Source: Streptomyces sp. NBC_01463
GTDB taxonomy: Bacteria > Actinomycetota > Actinomycetes > Streptomycetales > Streptomycetaceae
DNA: 64,000 nt
Assembly (NCBI GenBank): GCA_036227345.1
Contig: CP109468.1
Coordinates: 4,526,001-4,590,000 of the forward strand
Direction: 5' to 3'
The notes below the pieces were generated by a model, which was given only the letters and a program-made list of their open reading frames with translations, made no database searches and had not been told where the DNA came from. The position numbers and the translations under genes were made by a program. Positions 1-9,218 of this stretch are shown piece after piece; position 1 is the first letter of the stretch; every line of letters begins with the position of its first letter.

Positions 1-1
1 G

Positions 2-322
2 ACGGAGCACGACGTGCGGATGCGGGTGCTGGAAGGCCGTCGCAGCCGGCTGGAGGAGCGCCTGGAGAAGATGAGCGCCTCTCTGGCCCGCACCCGCGAG
101 CGCCTCGACGACTACACACTTGAGCTGCAGCGACACGGCATGGAGTCCGTGGAGCGCGAAGTGCGCTGGCTGAACGAGCTCATCGAGAGCGAGCGGTCGG
201 GACGGGATCAGCGACGATCCTCGCCCGAGGGCTCAGCTCAGCAGAACACCGCAGGAGAGCCGGACGGCCTGCCCCGGCGGGATAACAACCCGCCGGATCC
301 GTCCGGCGACACCGCCAAGTGA
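2..322 (+). CDS. PadR-family-like transcriptional regulator, C-terminal part (partial)
   Basis: Only the last 106 codons are in the window; the reading frame is already open at base 2 and ends with TGA at 320-322. The visible part is a highly charged helical segment (Arg/Glu/Leu-rich, residues matching the C-terminal dimerisation coil of PadR/Vir-type regulators) followed by a disordered Pro/Gly/Asp tail. The DNA-binding winged helix would lie upstream and is not visible, so the family assignment rests on the helical pattern and on my memory that Streptomyces genomes carry a PadR-like gene directly before the inositol phosphate synthase gene. It lies 62 bases before ino1 on the same strand, so it may be co-transcribed with it. 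Confidence 0.6.
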   Translation, partial: TEHDVRMRVLEGRRSRLEERLEKMSASLARTRERLDDYTLELQRHGMESVEREVRWLNELIESERSGRDQRRSSPEGSAQQNTAGEPDGLPRRDNNPPDPSGDTAK

Positions 323-384
323 GTTCCCCGCAGATCCGCGGGGTCCTCATCAGGAACATCCATTACACACAGGGAGCAACCGGA

Positions 385-1467
385 ATGGGTTCGGTTCGCG
401 TAGCCATCGTCGGCGTGGGCAACTGCGCCGCCTCGCTGGTCCAGGGCGTCGAGTACTACAAGGACGCCGATCCGGCCGGCAAGGTGCCCGGTCTGATGCA
501 CGTCCAGTTCGGCGAGTACCACGTGTCGGACGTCGAGTTCGTCGCCGCCTTCGACGTCGACGCGAAGAAGGTCGGCCTCGACCTCTCGGACGCCATCGGC
601 GCCAGCGAGAACAACACCATCAAGCTCTGCGACGTGCCGAGCGCCGGTGTCACCGTCCAGCGCGGCCACACCCACGACGGCCTGGGCAAGTACTACCGCC
701 AGACCATCGAGGAGTCCACCGAGGCCCCGGTCGACATCGTCCAGATCCTCAAGGACCGCAAGGTCGACGTCCTCGTCTGCTACCTGCCGGTCGGTTCCGA
801 GGTCGCTGCGAAGTTCTACGCGCAGTGCGCCATCGACGCCAAGGTCGCGTTCGTCAACGCTCTCCCGGTCTTCATCGCCGGCACCAAGGAGTGGGCGGAC
901 AAGTTCACCGAGGCCGGTGTCCCGATCGTCGGCGACGACATCAAGTCGCAGGTCGGCGCCACCATCACGCACCGCGTGATGGCGAAGCTGTTCGAGGACC
1001 GGGGCGTCGTCCTGGACCGCACGATGCAGCTGAACGTCGGCGGCAACATGGACTTCAAGAACATGCTCGAGCGTGAGCGCCTGGAGTCCAAGAAGATCTC
1101 CAAGACGCAGGCCGTCACCTCGCAGATCGTTGACCGCGAGCTCGGTGCGGACAACGTCCACATCGGCCCGTCGGACTACGTGGCCTGGCTGGACGACCGC
1201 AAGTGGGCGTACGTGCGCCTCGAGGGCCGCGCCTTCGGTGACGTTCCGCTGAACCTGGAGTACAAGCTCGAGGTCTGGGACTCCCCGAACTCGGCCGGTG
1301 TCATCATCGACGCCGTCCGTGCCGCGAAGATCGCCAAGGACCGCGGCATCGGTGGCCCGATCCTCTCCGCGTCCTCGTACTTCATGAAGTCCCCGCCGGT
1401 CCAGTACTTCGACGACGAGGCGCGCGACAACGTCGAGAAGTTCATCCGCGGTGAGGTCTCCGAGTAA
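385..1467 (+). CDS. ino1: Inositol-3-phosphate synthase
   Basis: Converts glucose-6-phosphate to 1D-myo-inositol-3-phosphate using NAD. In actinomycetes this feeds phosphatidylinositol and mycothiol synthesis in the cytoplasm. The protein is 360 residues, normal for the actinobacterial/archaeal-type enzyme. The N-terminus has a Rossmann dinucleotide site (GVGNCA, residues 10-15). A central segment around GGNMDFKNM and a C-terminal [11 protein letters not shown] stretch are typical of the family. ATG 385 is chosen over an upstream in-frame GTG at 319 because AGGGAG (371-376) sits at good distance and the conserved core begins at once. A strong hairpin follows the gene. Confidence 0.95.
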   Translation: MGSVRVAIVGVGNCAASLVQGVEYYKDADPAGKVPGLMHVQFGEYHVSDVEFVAAFDVDAKKVGLDLSDAIGASENNTIKLCDVPSAGVTVQRGHTHDGLGKYYRQTIEESTEAPVDIVQILKDRKVDVLVCYLPVGSEVAAKFYAQCAIDAKVAFVNALPVFIAGTKEWADKFTEAGVPIVGDDIKSQVGATITHRVMAKLFEDRGVVLDRTMQLNVGGNMDFKNMLERERLESKKISKTQAVTSQIVDRELGADNVHIGPSDYVAWLDDRKWAYVRLEGRAFGDVPLNLEYKLEVWDSPNSAGVIIDAVRAAKIAKDRGIGGPILSASSYFMKSPPVQYFDDEARDNVEKFIRGEVSE

Positions 1468-1534
1468 CGTCACCTGACACGGTGCGTCGGCGCGGCGCAG
1501 TGAGGAGCGGCAACACTCCTCGACTCCCGCACCA

Positions 1535-1571
1535 TTGAGGGTCCCCGGGCAATCCGCCCGGGGACCCTCAA
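1535..1571. terminator. Perfect hairpin terminator after ino1
   Basis: A 16-bp perfect inverted repeat (TTGAGGGTCCCCGGGC, loop of 5 bases, then its complement) occupies 1535-1571. It lies 68 bases after the ino1 stop and just before the MFS gene, so it probably ends ino1 transcription. There is no U-tract, as is usual in Streptomyces. Confidence 0.8.
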
Positions 1572-1591
1572 CGTATGTGACCCTTGCTCCC

Positions 1592-2851
1592 ATGCCCGTC
1601 GTGCGTGACCTGCGCGTACTCCTGCGCCTTCGGAACTTCCGCCGCCTGCTGGCCGTGCGGATCCTGTCCCAGTCGGCCGACGGCGTCTACCAGGTGGCCC
1701 TCGCGGCACACGTCGTCTTCTCCCCGGAGAAACAGGCGTCCGCCGGCGCCATCGCCTCCGCGATGGCCGTCCTGCTGTTGCCCTACTCGCTCATCGGCCC
1801 GTTCGCCGGGGTACTGCTGGACCGCTGGCCACGCCGCCAGGTCTTTCTCTACGGCAATCTGCTGCGCGCCGCACTCGCCTGCTGCACCGCGCTCCTGATC
1901 CTCGGCTCCGCCCCCGACTGGCTCTTCTACACCTCGGCCCTCTGCGTCACCGCGGTCAACCGGTTCGTCCTGGCCGGCCTCTCCGCAGCGCTGCCGCGTG
2001 TGGTCGACCGGGACCTGCTGGTACTGGCCAACTCGCTCTCACCGACCGCCGGCACCCTCGCCGCCACAGCGGGCGGCGGCCTCGCCTTCGCCGTCCGCCT
2101 GCTGCTGGCGGATTCCGATGCCGCGGTGGTGCTCCTGGGTGCCGGGCTCTACCTCGCCTCGGCACTGGCGTCCCTGAGCCTCGCCTCCGGGCTGCTGGGG
2201 CCGGACCGGAAAGACAAGCGCCTGCGGCTGCGCACGGCTCTGGCCACCACCGCCCGCGGGCTGGTCCATGGGGTGCGCCATCTGGCGGAGCGGAAGAACG
2301 CCGCACGGGCGCTCGCTGCCATGACGGTGATCCGCTTCTGTTACGGGGCTCTGACGGTCATGGTCCTGATGCTGTGCCGGTACGCCTGGGCCGACAACGA
2401 CTCCGACGGGCTGGCCCTGTTGGGCCTGGCGGTGGGCGCGTCCGGTGCGGGATTCTTCGCCGCGGCCGTGCTGACCCCCTGGGCCGCGGGACGGCTCGGC
2501 AGGTTCCGCTGGATGGTGGTGTGCGCGGCGGCAGCCGCTGTACTCGTACCGGCTCTGGGTCTGTGGTTCAGGCCCGCGCCGATGCTCGTCGCCGCGTTCG
2601 TGCTCGGCCTTGTCACGCAGGGAGCGAAGATCGCGACGGACACGGTGGTGCAGACCGCGGTGGACGACGCGTTCCGCGGCAGGGTGTTCTCGCTGTACGA
2701 CGTCCTGTTCAACGTGGCCTTCGTAGGCGCTGCGGCGGCCTCCGCCCTGCTCCTGCCGCCCGATGGCCGATCGCCCGTCGTGGTGATCGGGGTGGCGGTG
2801 CTCTATGCCCTCGTGGCCGTGAAGCTGTTCCGGTGGCGCAGGCAGGAGTGA
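1592..2851 (+). CDS. MFS-family membrane transporter
   Basis: A 419-residue integral membrane protein of major facilitator type. It has about twelve hydrophobic segments separated by short charged loops; the cytoplasmic loop after the second segment (DRWPRRQVFLYGN) matches the MFS motif-A region, and a second DAFRGRVFSLYD segment occurs in the C-terminal half. The substrate cannot be deduced. It resembles the exporter-like MFS proteins found beside pcnA in Streptomyces. ATG 1592 was chosen; GTG 1577 is an in-frame alternative five codons upstream. The gene is convergent with pcnA, and the gap holds two parS palindromes. Confidence 0.85.
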   Translation: MPVVRDLRVLLRLRNFRRLLAVRILSQSADGVYQVALAAHVVFSPEKQASAGAIASAMAVLLLPYSLIGPFAGVLLDRWPRRQVFLYGNLLRAALACCTALLILGSAPDWLFYTSALCVTAVNRFVLAGLSAALPRVVDRDLLVLANSLSPTAGTLAATAGGGLAFAVRLLLADSDAAVVLLGAGLYLASALASLSLASGLLGPDRKDKRLRLRTALATTARGLVHGVRHLAERKNAARALAAMTVIRFCYGALTVMVLMLCRYAWADNDSDGLALLGLAVGASGAGFFAAAVLTPWAAGRLGRFRWMVVCAAAAAVLVPALGLWFRPAPMLVAAFVLGLVTQGAKIATDTVVQTAVDDAFRGRVFSLYDVLFNVAFVGAAAASALLLPPDGRSPVVVIGVAVLYALVAVKLFRWRRQE

Positions 2852-2880
2852 GGGCGCTGTTTCACGTGAAACAGCGCCCT
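2851..2880. other. parS site inside a 30-bp perfect palindrome
   Basis: GTTTCACGTGAAAC at 2859-2872 is a perfect parS core. Flanking bases extend it to an uninterrupted 30-bp palindrome (2851-2880) directly at the MFS stop codon. It should bind ParB, and as RNA it could fold into a terminator for the MFS gene. Confidence 0.9.
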
Positions 2881-2890
2881 CGGTACAGCC

Positions 2891-2928
2891 GCCGGCGGTC
2901 ATGTTTCACGTGAAACATGACCGCCGGC
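2891..2928. other. parS site inside a 38-bp perfect palindrome
   Basis: A second perfect parS core (2903-2916) lies at the centre of a 38-bp perfect palindrome, 10 bp from the first one. It sits between two convergent genes, just beyond the pcnA stop codon, so a combined parS and transcription-terminator role is plausible. Confidence 0.9.
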
Positions 2929-2947
2929 TCTCCAGGCAGAGCGGACC

Positions 2948-4399
2948 TCAACGGTCCTGGCTCTGCGTTTCCCACCACTTCTTGAGTTCGGCGACTGCGG
3001 CGTCATGCTCCATCGGCCCGTTCTCCAGCCGCAGTTCGAGCAGGAACGCATACGCCTTGCCGATGACAGGGCCCGGCGTGACGCCCAAGGTCTGCATGAT
3101 CTCGTTGCCGTCCAGGTCCGGCCGGATCGCGTCCAACTCCTCCTGGTCCTGCAACTGGGCGATGCGCTCCTCCAGCCCGTCGTAGGTCCGTGAGAGGGCA
3201 TTGGCCTTGCGCTTGTTCCGCGTGGTGCAGTCCGAGCGGGTCAGCTTGTGGAGCCGCTCCAGCAAGGGCCCGGCATCACGCACATAGCGACGGACCGCGG
3301 AGTCGGTCCACTCCCCGTCCCCGTATCCGTGGAAGCGCAGATGCAGCTCCACGAGCTTCGAGACGTCCTTGACCATGTCGTTGGAGTACTTGAGCTCGGC
3401 CATCCGCTTCTTGACCATCTTCGCTCCGACCACCTCGTGGTGATGGAACGAGACCCGCCCGTCCTTCTCGAACCGCCGGGTCCTCGGCTTGCCGATGTCG
3501 TGAAGCAGCGCCGCGAGGCGCAGAACGAGGTCCGGTCCGTCCTCCTCCAGCGCGATCGCCTGCTCCAGGACGGTCAGGGAGTGCTCGTACACATCCTTGT
3601 GACGGTGATGCTCGTCACTTTCCAGCCGGAGTGCGGGGAGCTCGGGGAGCACCTGCTCGGCCAGTCCCGTGTCCACGAGGAGGGCCAGACCCTTGCGGGG
3701 GTGCAAGGACAGCAGGAGCTTATTGAGCTCCTCCCGGACCCTCTCGGCGGAGACGATCTCGATCCGGCCCGCCATCTCCGTCATCGCGGCGACCACGTCC
3801 GGGGCCACCTCGAAGTCGAGCTGCGCGGCGAAGCGCGCGGCCCGCAGCATCCGAAGAGGGTCGTCGGAGAAGGAGTCCTCGGGCGTTCCGGGGGTGCGCA
3901 GCACGCGCTCCGCCAGGTCGTCGAGGCCGCCGTGCGGATCGACGAACTCCTTCTCCGGCAGTGCGACAGCCATCGCGTTCACCGTGAAATCGCGGCGGAC
4001 GAGGTCCTCCTCGATGGAGTCACCGTAGGAAACCTCGGGCTTCCGTGAGGTCCTGTCGTACGCCTCGGACCGGTATGTGGTGACTTCGATCTGGTAACCG
4101 TCCTTCTGGGCACCCACCGTGCCGAAGGCGATCCCGACCTCCCACACCGAGTCCGCCCAGGGCCGGACGATCTTCAGCACGTCCTCGGGGCGGGCGTCGG
4201 TCGTGAAGTCCAGGTCGTTCCCCAGCCTGCCGAGGAGCGCGTCCCGGACCGAACCGCCGACCAGCGCGAGACTGAATCCGGCATCCAGGAATCGGCGGGC
4301 GAGATCATCGGCGACCGGGGACACCCGCAGCAGTTCACTGACTGCGCGGAGCTGCACCTGGGTCAGGGCGCTGGGGTTGTCTTCGTTGGCGTTCGGCAC
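2948..4399 (-). CDS. pcnA: CCA tRNA nucleotidyltransferase
   Basis: Adds or repairs the 3' CCA end of tRNAs. It is needed here because none of the three tRNA genes in the window encodes CCA. The protein is 483 residues. It shows the class II nucleotidyltransferase signature GGSVRD (48-53), the metal-binding D62-x-D64 pair, the RRDFTVNA motif (135-142), and a C-terminal HD domain (H300-D301) in the actinobacterial PcnA/CCA arrangement. The start is the ATG at 4399, with the coding strand pointing toward the MFS gene. It is divergent from the DUF6049 gene; in M. tuberculosis a mutT gene lies between their counterparts and is absent here. Confidence 0.95.
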   Translation of the reverse strand: MPNANEDNPSALTQVQLRAVSELLRVSPVADDLARRFLDAGFSLALVGGSVRDALLGRLGNDLDFTTDARPEDVLKIVRPWADSVWEVGIAFGTVGAQKDGYQIEVTTYRSEAYDRTSRKPEVSYGDSIEEDLVRRDFTVNAMAVALPEKEFVDPHGGLDDLAERVLRTPGTPEDSFSDDPLRMLRAARFAAQLDFEVAPDVVAAMTEMAGRIEIVSAERVREELNKLLLSLHPRKGLALLVDTGLAEQVLPELPALRLESDEHHRHKDVYEHSLTVLEQAIALEEDGPDLVLRLAALLHDIGKPRTRRFEKDGRVSFHHHEVVGAKMVKKRMAELKYSNDMVKDVSKLVELHLRFHGYGDGEWTDSAVRRYVRDAGPLLERLHKLTRSDCTTRNKRKANALSRTYDGLEERIAQLQDQEELDAIRPDLDGNEIMQTLGVTPGPVIGKAYAFLLELRLENGPMEHDAAVAELKKWWETQSQDR

Positions 4400-4580
4400 A
4401 ACAGAAAAGGGTACGTGCCCGGACCGGCCCGGGCGTCATGGTTTCCGTCGGCCCTGCGAGACTCTCCCGATCATGTGGCGCACTCCCCGGCACTTGGTCA
4501 CGGCGCACATCGTTACCATGCGGGGACGCAGCAACGGACGACGATCGACAGCAGCCGACGATGACGAGGGACGGGTACGC

Positions 4581-6881
4581 GTGGCCGAGGCGGCAGACAT
4601 CCAGGGGATGAGTCCCTCTCCTGCCCGCCGGTGGCTGCGGCGCACAGCCTCCGCGCTCGCCGGGGCTCCGCTCGTCGCCGCGGTACTGGCAGGCGTGGCC
4701 GCCCCGCAGGCGCAGGCCGGCGCGGTGACCAAGGCTCCGCCCACGGGGTCCAGCACCGTTTCCGTGGCGTTGGACACCCTGACGCCCAGCGCCCCCGTGA
4801 AGGGGGACACACTCACCGTCTCCGGGACCCTGACCAACAAGGGCAAGGAGACCGTCACCGACGCGCAGGTCGATCTGCGAGTCGGTCCGCGGCTGTACAA
4901 CAGGACCTCGATCGACGCGGCCGCCCGGCGCACCGGGTACATCCCCGGAACCGATCCCTATCCGATCGGCGGCAAGTACACCGTCGAGATCAACAAGCTT
5001 CCTTCGGGCATCAGCCAGGACTTCTCGCTGTCCGTGCCCGTCAGCAAGCTGGAGCTCGGCGACGACGGCGTCTACCAGCTGGGCGTCTCCCTGACGGGCC
5101 GGACGTCTCACGCCCAGTACGACCAGGTGCTCGGCATCAAGCGGACCTTCCTGCCCTGGCAGAGCGAGGACCGGGAGACCAAGACCGGGATCAGCTACCT
5201 CTGGCCGCTGATCGCATCGGCCCACCTCACCGCGGAGACGGGCTCCGACGAGCAGCAGACGCCGGTGTTCGCCGACGACGACCTGGCCGGCGAGATCGCG
5301 CCGGGCGGCCGCCTCGAACAGATGGTGTCGCTGGGCAGTCAGCTGCCCGTTACCTGGGTCATCGATCCGGATCTGCTGGCAAGTGTCGACGCCATGACCA
5401 AGAGTTACCGGGTCAAGTCCGGTGACACCACGGTCGCCGGGACGAACCAGACCGTGGCCAAGAAGTGGCTCACCTCGCTGGAAGCGGCCGTGGCCGATGG
5501 GAAGGTCGTCGCGCTTCCCTTCGGAGACCCCGACCTGGCGTCGATCGCACACCGCGGCAAGAACGTGTCGGGCACGCTCCGCCACCTCCAGACCGCCAGT
5601 GAGGTCGCCGGGACGACGGTGGAGACCATCCTCCACATGAAGCCGTCGACCGACTTCGCCTGGCCCGTCGACGGTGCGATCGACCCGTCGATCGTCGACG
5701 TGGCCACCTCCGCCGGCGCTCACAACGTGATCGCGCGCAGCGACAGCCTTCAGGAGACGGCCGGCCTGCCGTACACGCCGAACGCGGCCCGGCCGATCGG
5801 CGGCGGTACCACCGCGGTGGTCTCCGACGCCCGGCTCTCCACGGCCTTCCAGGGCGACATGGCAGACGCCGGGAACTCCACGCTCGCCGTGCAGAAGTTC
5901 CTCGCCCTCACCCTGGCCCTGTCCGAACAGGACACGGACAAGGACCGGAACATCGTCGTCGCCCCCCAGCGCATGCCGACGATCGCCCAGGCCCAGTCGA
6001 TGGCCCGTGCCCTGCACGCTCTCGACGACGACCGCTGGACGCAGTCCCGGACCCTGGTCCAGGCCGCGGCGGCGAAGCCCGACGCAGAGGCCACCACGGC
6101 GGTCCCCCGGGCGTCCCAGTACCCCAGGAAGCTCCGCAGCCAGGAGCTGCCCACCCAGGCCTTCCAGGACATCAAGTCCACCCAGGCCTCGCTCGACGAC
6201 TTCCAGGTCATCCTCACCCAGCCCGAGCGGGTGGTGACCCCCTTCGGCAACGCCGTCAACCGGTCCATGTCGACGTCGTGGCGGGGCAAGCCCCTGGAGG
6301 CGCAGCAGTACCGGGACTCGGTGCGCACCTACCTCCAGGGCCTCATCAGCGAGGTCCAGCTCATCTCGAAGTCGGACGTCACGCTGTCGGGCCGCAGCGC
6401 CACGATCCCCGTGACGGTGCAGAACAGGCTTCTCCAGGACGTCGATCACCTGGTGCTCCGGCTGAGGTCGGAGAACGCGACGCGTCTCGAGCTCAACGAC
6501 GGCGGCGCGGTGGCTGAGCAGCCGATCCAGATCGGCGCCGGCCACAGCCAGTCCGTGAAGTTCGACGCCGCGGCCAAGATCAACGGCCAGGTGCAGATGA
6601 CGGCGCAGCTCTACACGGAGGACGGGAGGCCGTACGGCGCGGCGATGCCCTTCACCGTGAAGGTGTCCGAACTCACTCCGACCGTGCTGCTCGTGATCGC
6701 CGGCGGACTGCTGCTGCTGGTCCTTGCCGGCATCCGGATGTATGCACATCGCAAGCGTGCGAACGCGGGCGGCGCGGCGGGCGACGACGGCAGTGAACCC
6801 GAGCAGCCGAGTGACCCGACGCCGGACACCGGTCCCGAAAGCACGGAGCCGTCGGGCACGGGTGAGAAAGTGGACCGTTGA
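4581..6881 (+). CDS. Secreted/membrane-anchored DUF6049 family protein
   Basis: Function unknown. The 766-residue protein starts with an Arg-rich n-region and a hydrophobic Ala/Leu/Val signal sequence (about residues 18-47, ending APQAQA). A long extracytoplasmic region follows, and a single C-terminal membrane helix (PTVLLVIAGGLLLLVLAGI) leads to a short, charged cytoplasmic tail. The GTG at 4581 is preferred because GAGGGA lies about 9 bases upstream; ATG 4518 and ATG 4608 are in-frame alternatives. It is 49 bases upstream of murJ and corresponds in position to Rv3909 of M. tuberculosis. That context suggests a cell-envelope role linked to MurJ, which is inference only. Confidence 0.85.
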   Translation: MAEAADIQGMSPSPARRWLRRTASALAGAPLVAAVLAGVAAPQAQAGAVTKAPPTGSSTVSVALDTLTPSAPVKGDTLTVSGTLTNKGKETVTDAQVDLRVGPRLYNRTSIDAAARRTGYIPGTDPYPIGGKYTVEINKLPSGISQDFSLSVPVSKLELGDDGVYQLGVSLTGRTSHAQYDQVLGIKRTFLPWQSEDRETKTGISYLWPLIASAHLTAETGSDEQQTPVFADDDLAGEIAPGGRLEQMVSLGSQLPVTWVIDPDLLASVDAMTKSYRVKSGDTTVAGTNQTVAKKWLTSLEAAVADGKVVALPFGDPDLASIAHRGKNVSGTLRHLQTASEVAGTTVETILHMKPSTDFAWPVDGAIDPSIVDVATSAGAHNVIARSDSLQETAGLPYTPNAARPIGGGTTAVVSDARLSTAFQGDMADAGNSTLAVQKFLALTLALSEQDTDKDRNIVVAPQRMPTIAQAQSMARALHALDDDRWTQSRTLVQAAAAKPDAEATTAVPRASQYPRKLRSQELPTQAFQDIKSTQASLDDFQVILTQPERVVTPFGNAVNRSMSTSWRGKPLEAQQYRDSVRTYLQGLISEVQLISKSDVTLSGRSATIPVTVQNRLLQDVDHLVLRLRSENATRLELNDGGAVAEQPIQIGAGHSQSVKFDAAAKINGQVQMTAQLYTEDGRPYGAAMPFTVKVSELTPTVLLVIAGGLLLLVLAGIRMYAHRKRANAGGAAGDDGSEPEQPSDPTPDTGPESTEPSGTGEKVDR

Positions 6882-6930
6882 GCGATGTCTGTCGTGGCCG
6901 GTCGGCCGGGGACGATGAGGTGGGGTTTCG

Positions 6931-9090
6931 ATGAACGCGCCGTACGACGGTGACCGCGGTCAGGGTACGGGCGGAGCTGGGTCTTCCGGCGGACCACCGG
7001 TACCCCCTGGGCCGGAGCAGGTGCCACAGGCACCCGACCCCTATCTGCAGGCGGCGTACGACTACGACCCCTACCGGGCACAGGATCTCTCCGCCCAGGA
7101 CCCGGTGAGCGAGGCGCTGTACGACCGCGCCGCGCATCCGCCGCCGCCCCCCGGGACCTACCAGCAGCCGCAGCCGCTCTACCAGCAGCCGCCGGCCGCT
7201 CCGTACCCGCCCGATCCCCGGATCTGGGCACAGACCCCGCCTCCCGAGCCCGACGGTCCTTCGCGTCATCTGCCGTACGGGGACGACGCCGCGACCACGC
7301 AGTTCGTGGGTGTGGACGATCTCGTCACGCAGGCGTCGACGAACAATGAGGAGCCGGACGCCTTCGCGCACCTCTTCCGGGACCAGGAGGGCCCCGCGGG
7401 ATCCCCGCCCCCCTCCCAGCCGGAGCCTGCTCCCGCACCCGCCCCGGCGAAGTCCGGCGGTGGCCGGGCGTCCAGTCTGCTGAAGTCCAGTGCGGTCATG
7501 GCCGCCGGAACCCTCGTCTCACGCCTCACCGGGTTCGTTCGCAGCCTGGTGATCACCGCGGCGCTCGGCGCGGCCCTGCTCGGCGACAGCTTCACGATCG
7601 CCTACACACTGCCGACGATGATCTACATCCTCACCGTGGGCGGCGGTCTCAACTCCGTCTTCGTCCCGCAGCTCGTCCGGTCGATGAAGGACGACGAGGA
7701 CGGCGGCGAGGCCTACGCGAACCGGCTGCTGACCCTCGTGATGGTCGCGCTGGGCCTGATCGTGGCCGTCGCGGTCTTCGCAGCGCCCTTCCTCATCCGG
7801 CTGATGTCGTCGACGATCTCCAACGATCCCGCGGCCAACAACGTGGCCACCACGTTCGCCCGGTACTGCCTGCCCACCATCTTCTTCATGGGTGTGCACG
7901 TCGTCATGGGCCAGATCCTCAACGCCCGCGGGAAGTTCGGCGCGATGATGTGGACCCCGGTCCTCAACAACATCGTCATGATCTTCACGTTCGGCCTGTT
8001 CATCTGGGTCTACGGCACGTCGCACGAGTCCCACATGGGCGTCGACACGATCCCGCCGGAAGGCGTCCGGCTGCTGGGCATCGGTACGCTGCTCGGCCTG
8101 GTCGTCCAGGCCCTGGCCATGATCCCGTACCTGCGCGAGGCCGGGTTCCGCTTCCGTCCGCGCTTCGACTGGAGGGGCCACGGGCTCGGCAAGACGGTCA
8201 GGCTGGCGAAGTGGACGGTGCTGTTCGTCCTCGCCAACCAGGCCGGTGTGCTGGTCGTCACCCAGCTCGCCACTTCCGCGGGCAAGGCGTCCGGCCAGAA
8301 CGGGGCGGGCTTCCTCGCCTACTCCAACGCCCAGCTGATCTGGGGCATGCCGCAGGCGATCATCACCGTGTCGGTCATGGCCGCGCTGCTGCCGCGCATC
8401 TCCCGTGCCGCCCACGACAACGACCCGGGCGCGGTCCGCGACGACATCTCCCAGGGCCTGCGCAACTCCGCCGTGGCCATCGTGCCGGTCGCCTTCGGCT
8501 TCCTCGCCCTGGGCGTGCCGATGTGCACCCTGCTCTACGCCTCCAGCGGCCCCGAGGCAGCCCGCTCCATGGGATTCATCCTGATGGCCTTCGGTCTCGG
8601 CCTGATCCCCTACTCGGTGCAGTACGTGGTGCTGCGCGGGTTCTACGCGTACGAGGACACCCGCACCCCCTTCTACAACACCGTGATCGTCGCCCTGGTC
8701 AACGCGGCGGCCTCGGCGATCTGCTACGTCGTGCTGCCCGCCCAGTGGGCCGTGGTGGGCATGGCAGCCTCCTACGGGCTCGCCTACGCCGTCGGCGTCG
8801 GTATCGCCTGGCGGCGGCTTCGCAACCGCCTCGGTGGCGATCTGGACGGCGCCCATGTCGTGCGCACCTACGCCCGGCTCTGTCTCGCCGCTCTCCCCGC
8901 CACCGTGCTCGGCGGCGTCGTGGGATTCGGTCTGCTCCACGTGCTGGGCGACGGAGCCTTCAGCTCGCTCGTCGCGCTGATCTGCGGTGGTGCCATGCTG
9001 CTGGGAGTGTTCTTCGTCGCGGCGAAGCGCATGCGGATCGAGGAGATCAACGGCATGGTCGGCATGGTCCGAGGACGGCTCGGCCGCTGA
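6931..9090 (+). CDS. murJ: Lipid II flippase MurJ (MviN)
   Basis: Moves lipid-linked peptidoglycan precursor across the cytoplasmic membrane. The protein is 719 residues, well above the roughly 510-550 of a minimal MurJ, because about 180 N-terminal residues are a Pro/Gln/Tyr-rich cytoplasmic extension. The MOP-superfamily core begins near residue 181 and includes the conserved SRLTGFVR segment (197-204) with its arginines, followed by about fourteen membrane segments. The start ATG 6931 has a GAGGTGGGG ribosome site upstream. It is followed by a pseudokinase gene that in mycobacteria is fused to MurJ. Confidence 0.95.
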   Translation: MNAPYDGDRGQGTGGAGSSGGPPVPPGPEQVPQAPDPYLQAAYDYDPYRAQDLSAQDPVSEALYDRAAHPPPPPGTYQQPQPLYQQPPAAPYPPDPRIWAQTPPPEPDGPSRHLPYGDDAATTQFVGVDDLVTQASTNNEEPDAFAHLFRDQEGPAGSPPPSQPEPAPAPAPAKSGGGRASSLLKSSAVMAAGTLVSRLTGFVRSLVITAALGAALLGDSFTIAYTLPTMIYILTVGGGLNSVFVPQLVRSMKDDEDGGEAYANRLLTLVMVALGLIVAVAVFAAPFLIRLMSSTISNDPAANNVATTFARYCLPTIFFMGVHVVMGQILNARGKFGAMMWTPVLNNIVMIFTFGLFIWVYGTSHESHMGVDTIPPEGVRLLGIGTLLGLVVQALAMIPYLREAGFRFRPRFDWRGHGLGKTVRLAKWTVLFVLANQAGVLVVTQLATSAGKASGQNGAGFLAYSNAQLIWGMPQAIITVSVMAALLPRISRAAHDNDPGAVRDDISQGLRNSAVAIVPVAFGFLALGVPMCTLLYASSGPEAARSMGFILMAFGLGLIPYSVQYVVLRGFYAYEDTRTPFYNTVIVALVNAAASAICYVVLPAQWAVVGMAASYGLAYAVGVGIAWRRLRNRLGGDLDGAHVVRTYARLCLAALPATVLGGVVGFGLLHVLGDGAFSSLVALICGGAMLLGVFFVAAKRMRIEEINGMVGMVRGRLGR

Positions 9091-9218
9091 GGATGGCCGG
9101 CCCGCACAACCATCGCCGGTCTCCGCGTGTCGTGCATGGTGCCGGAGTATGGGCACAATTGGCGTGACTGTGCAGAGCTGGCTGGCATCGCGCAACGGAT
9201 GGGGAGGCAGGAACGACC

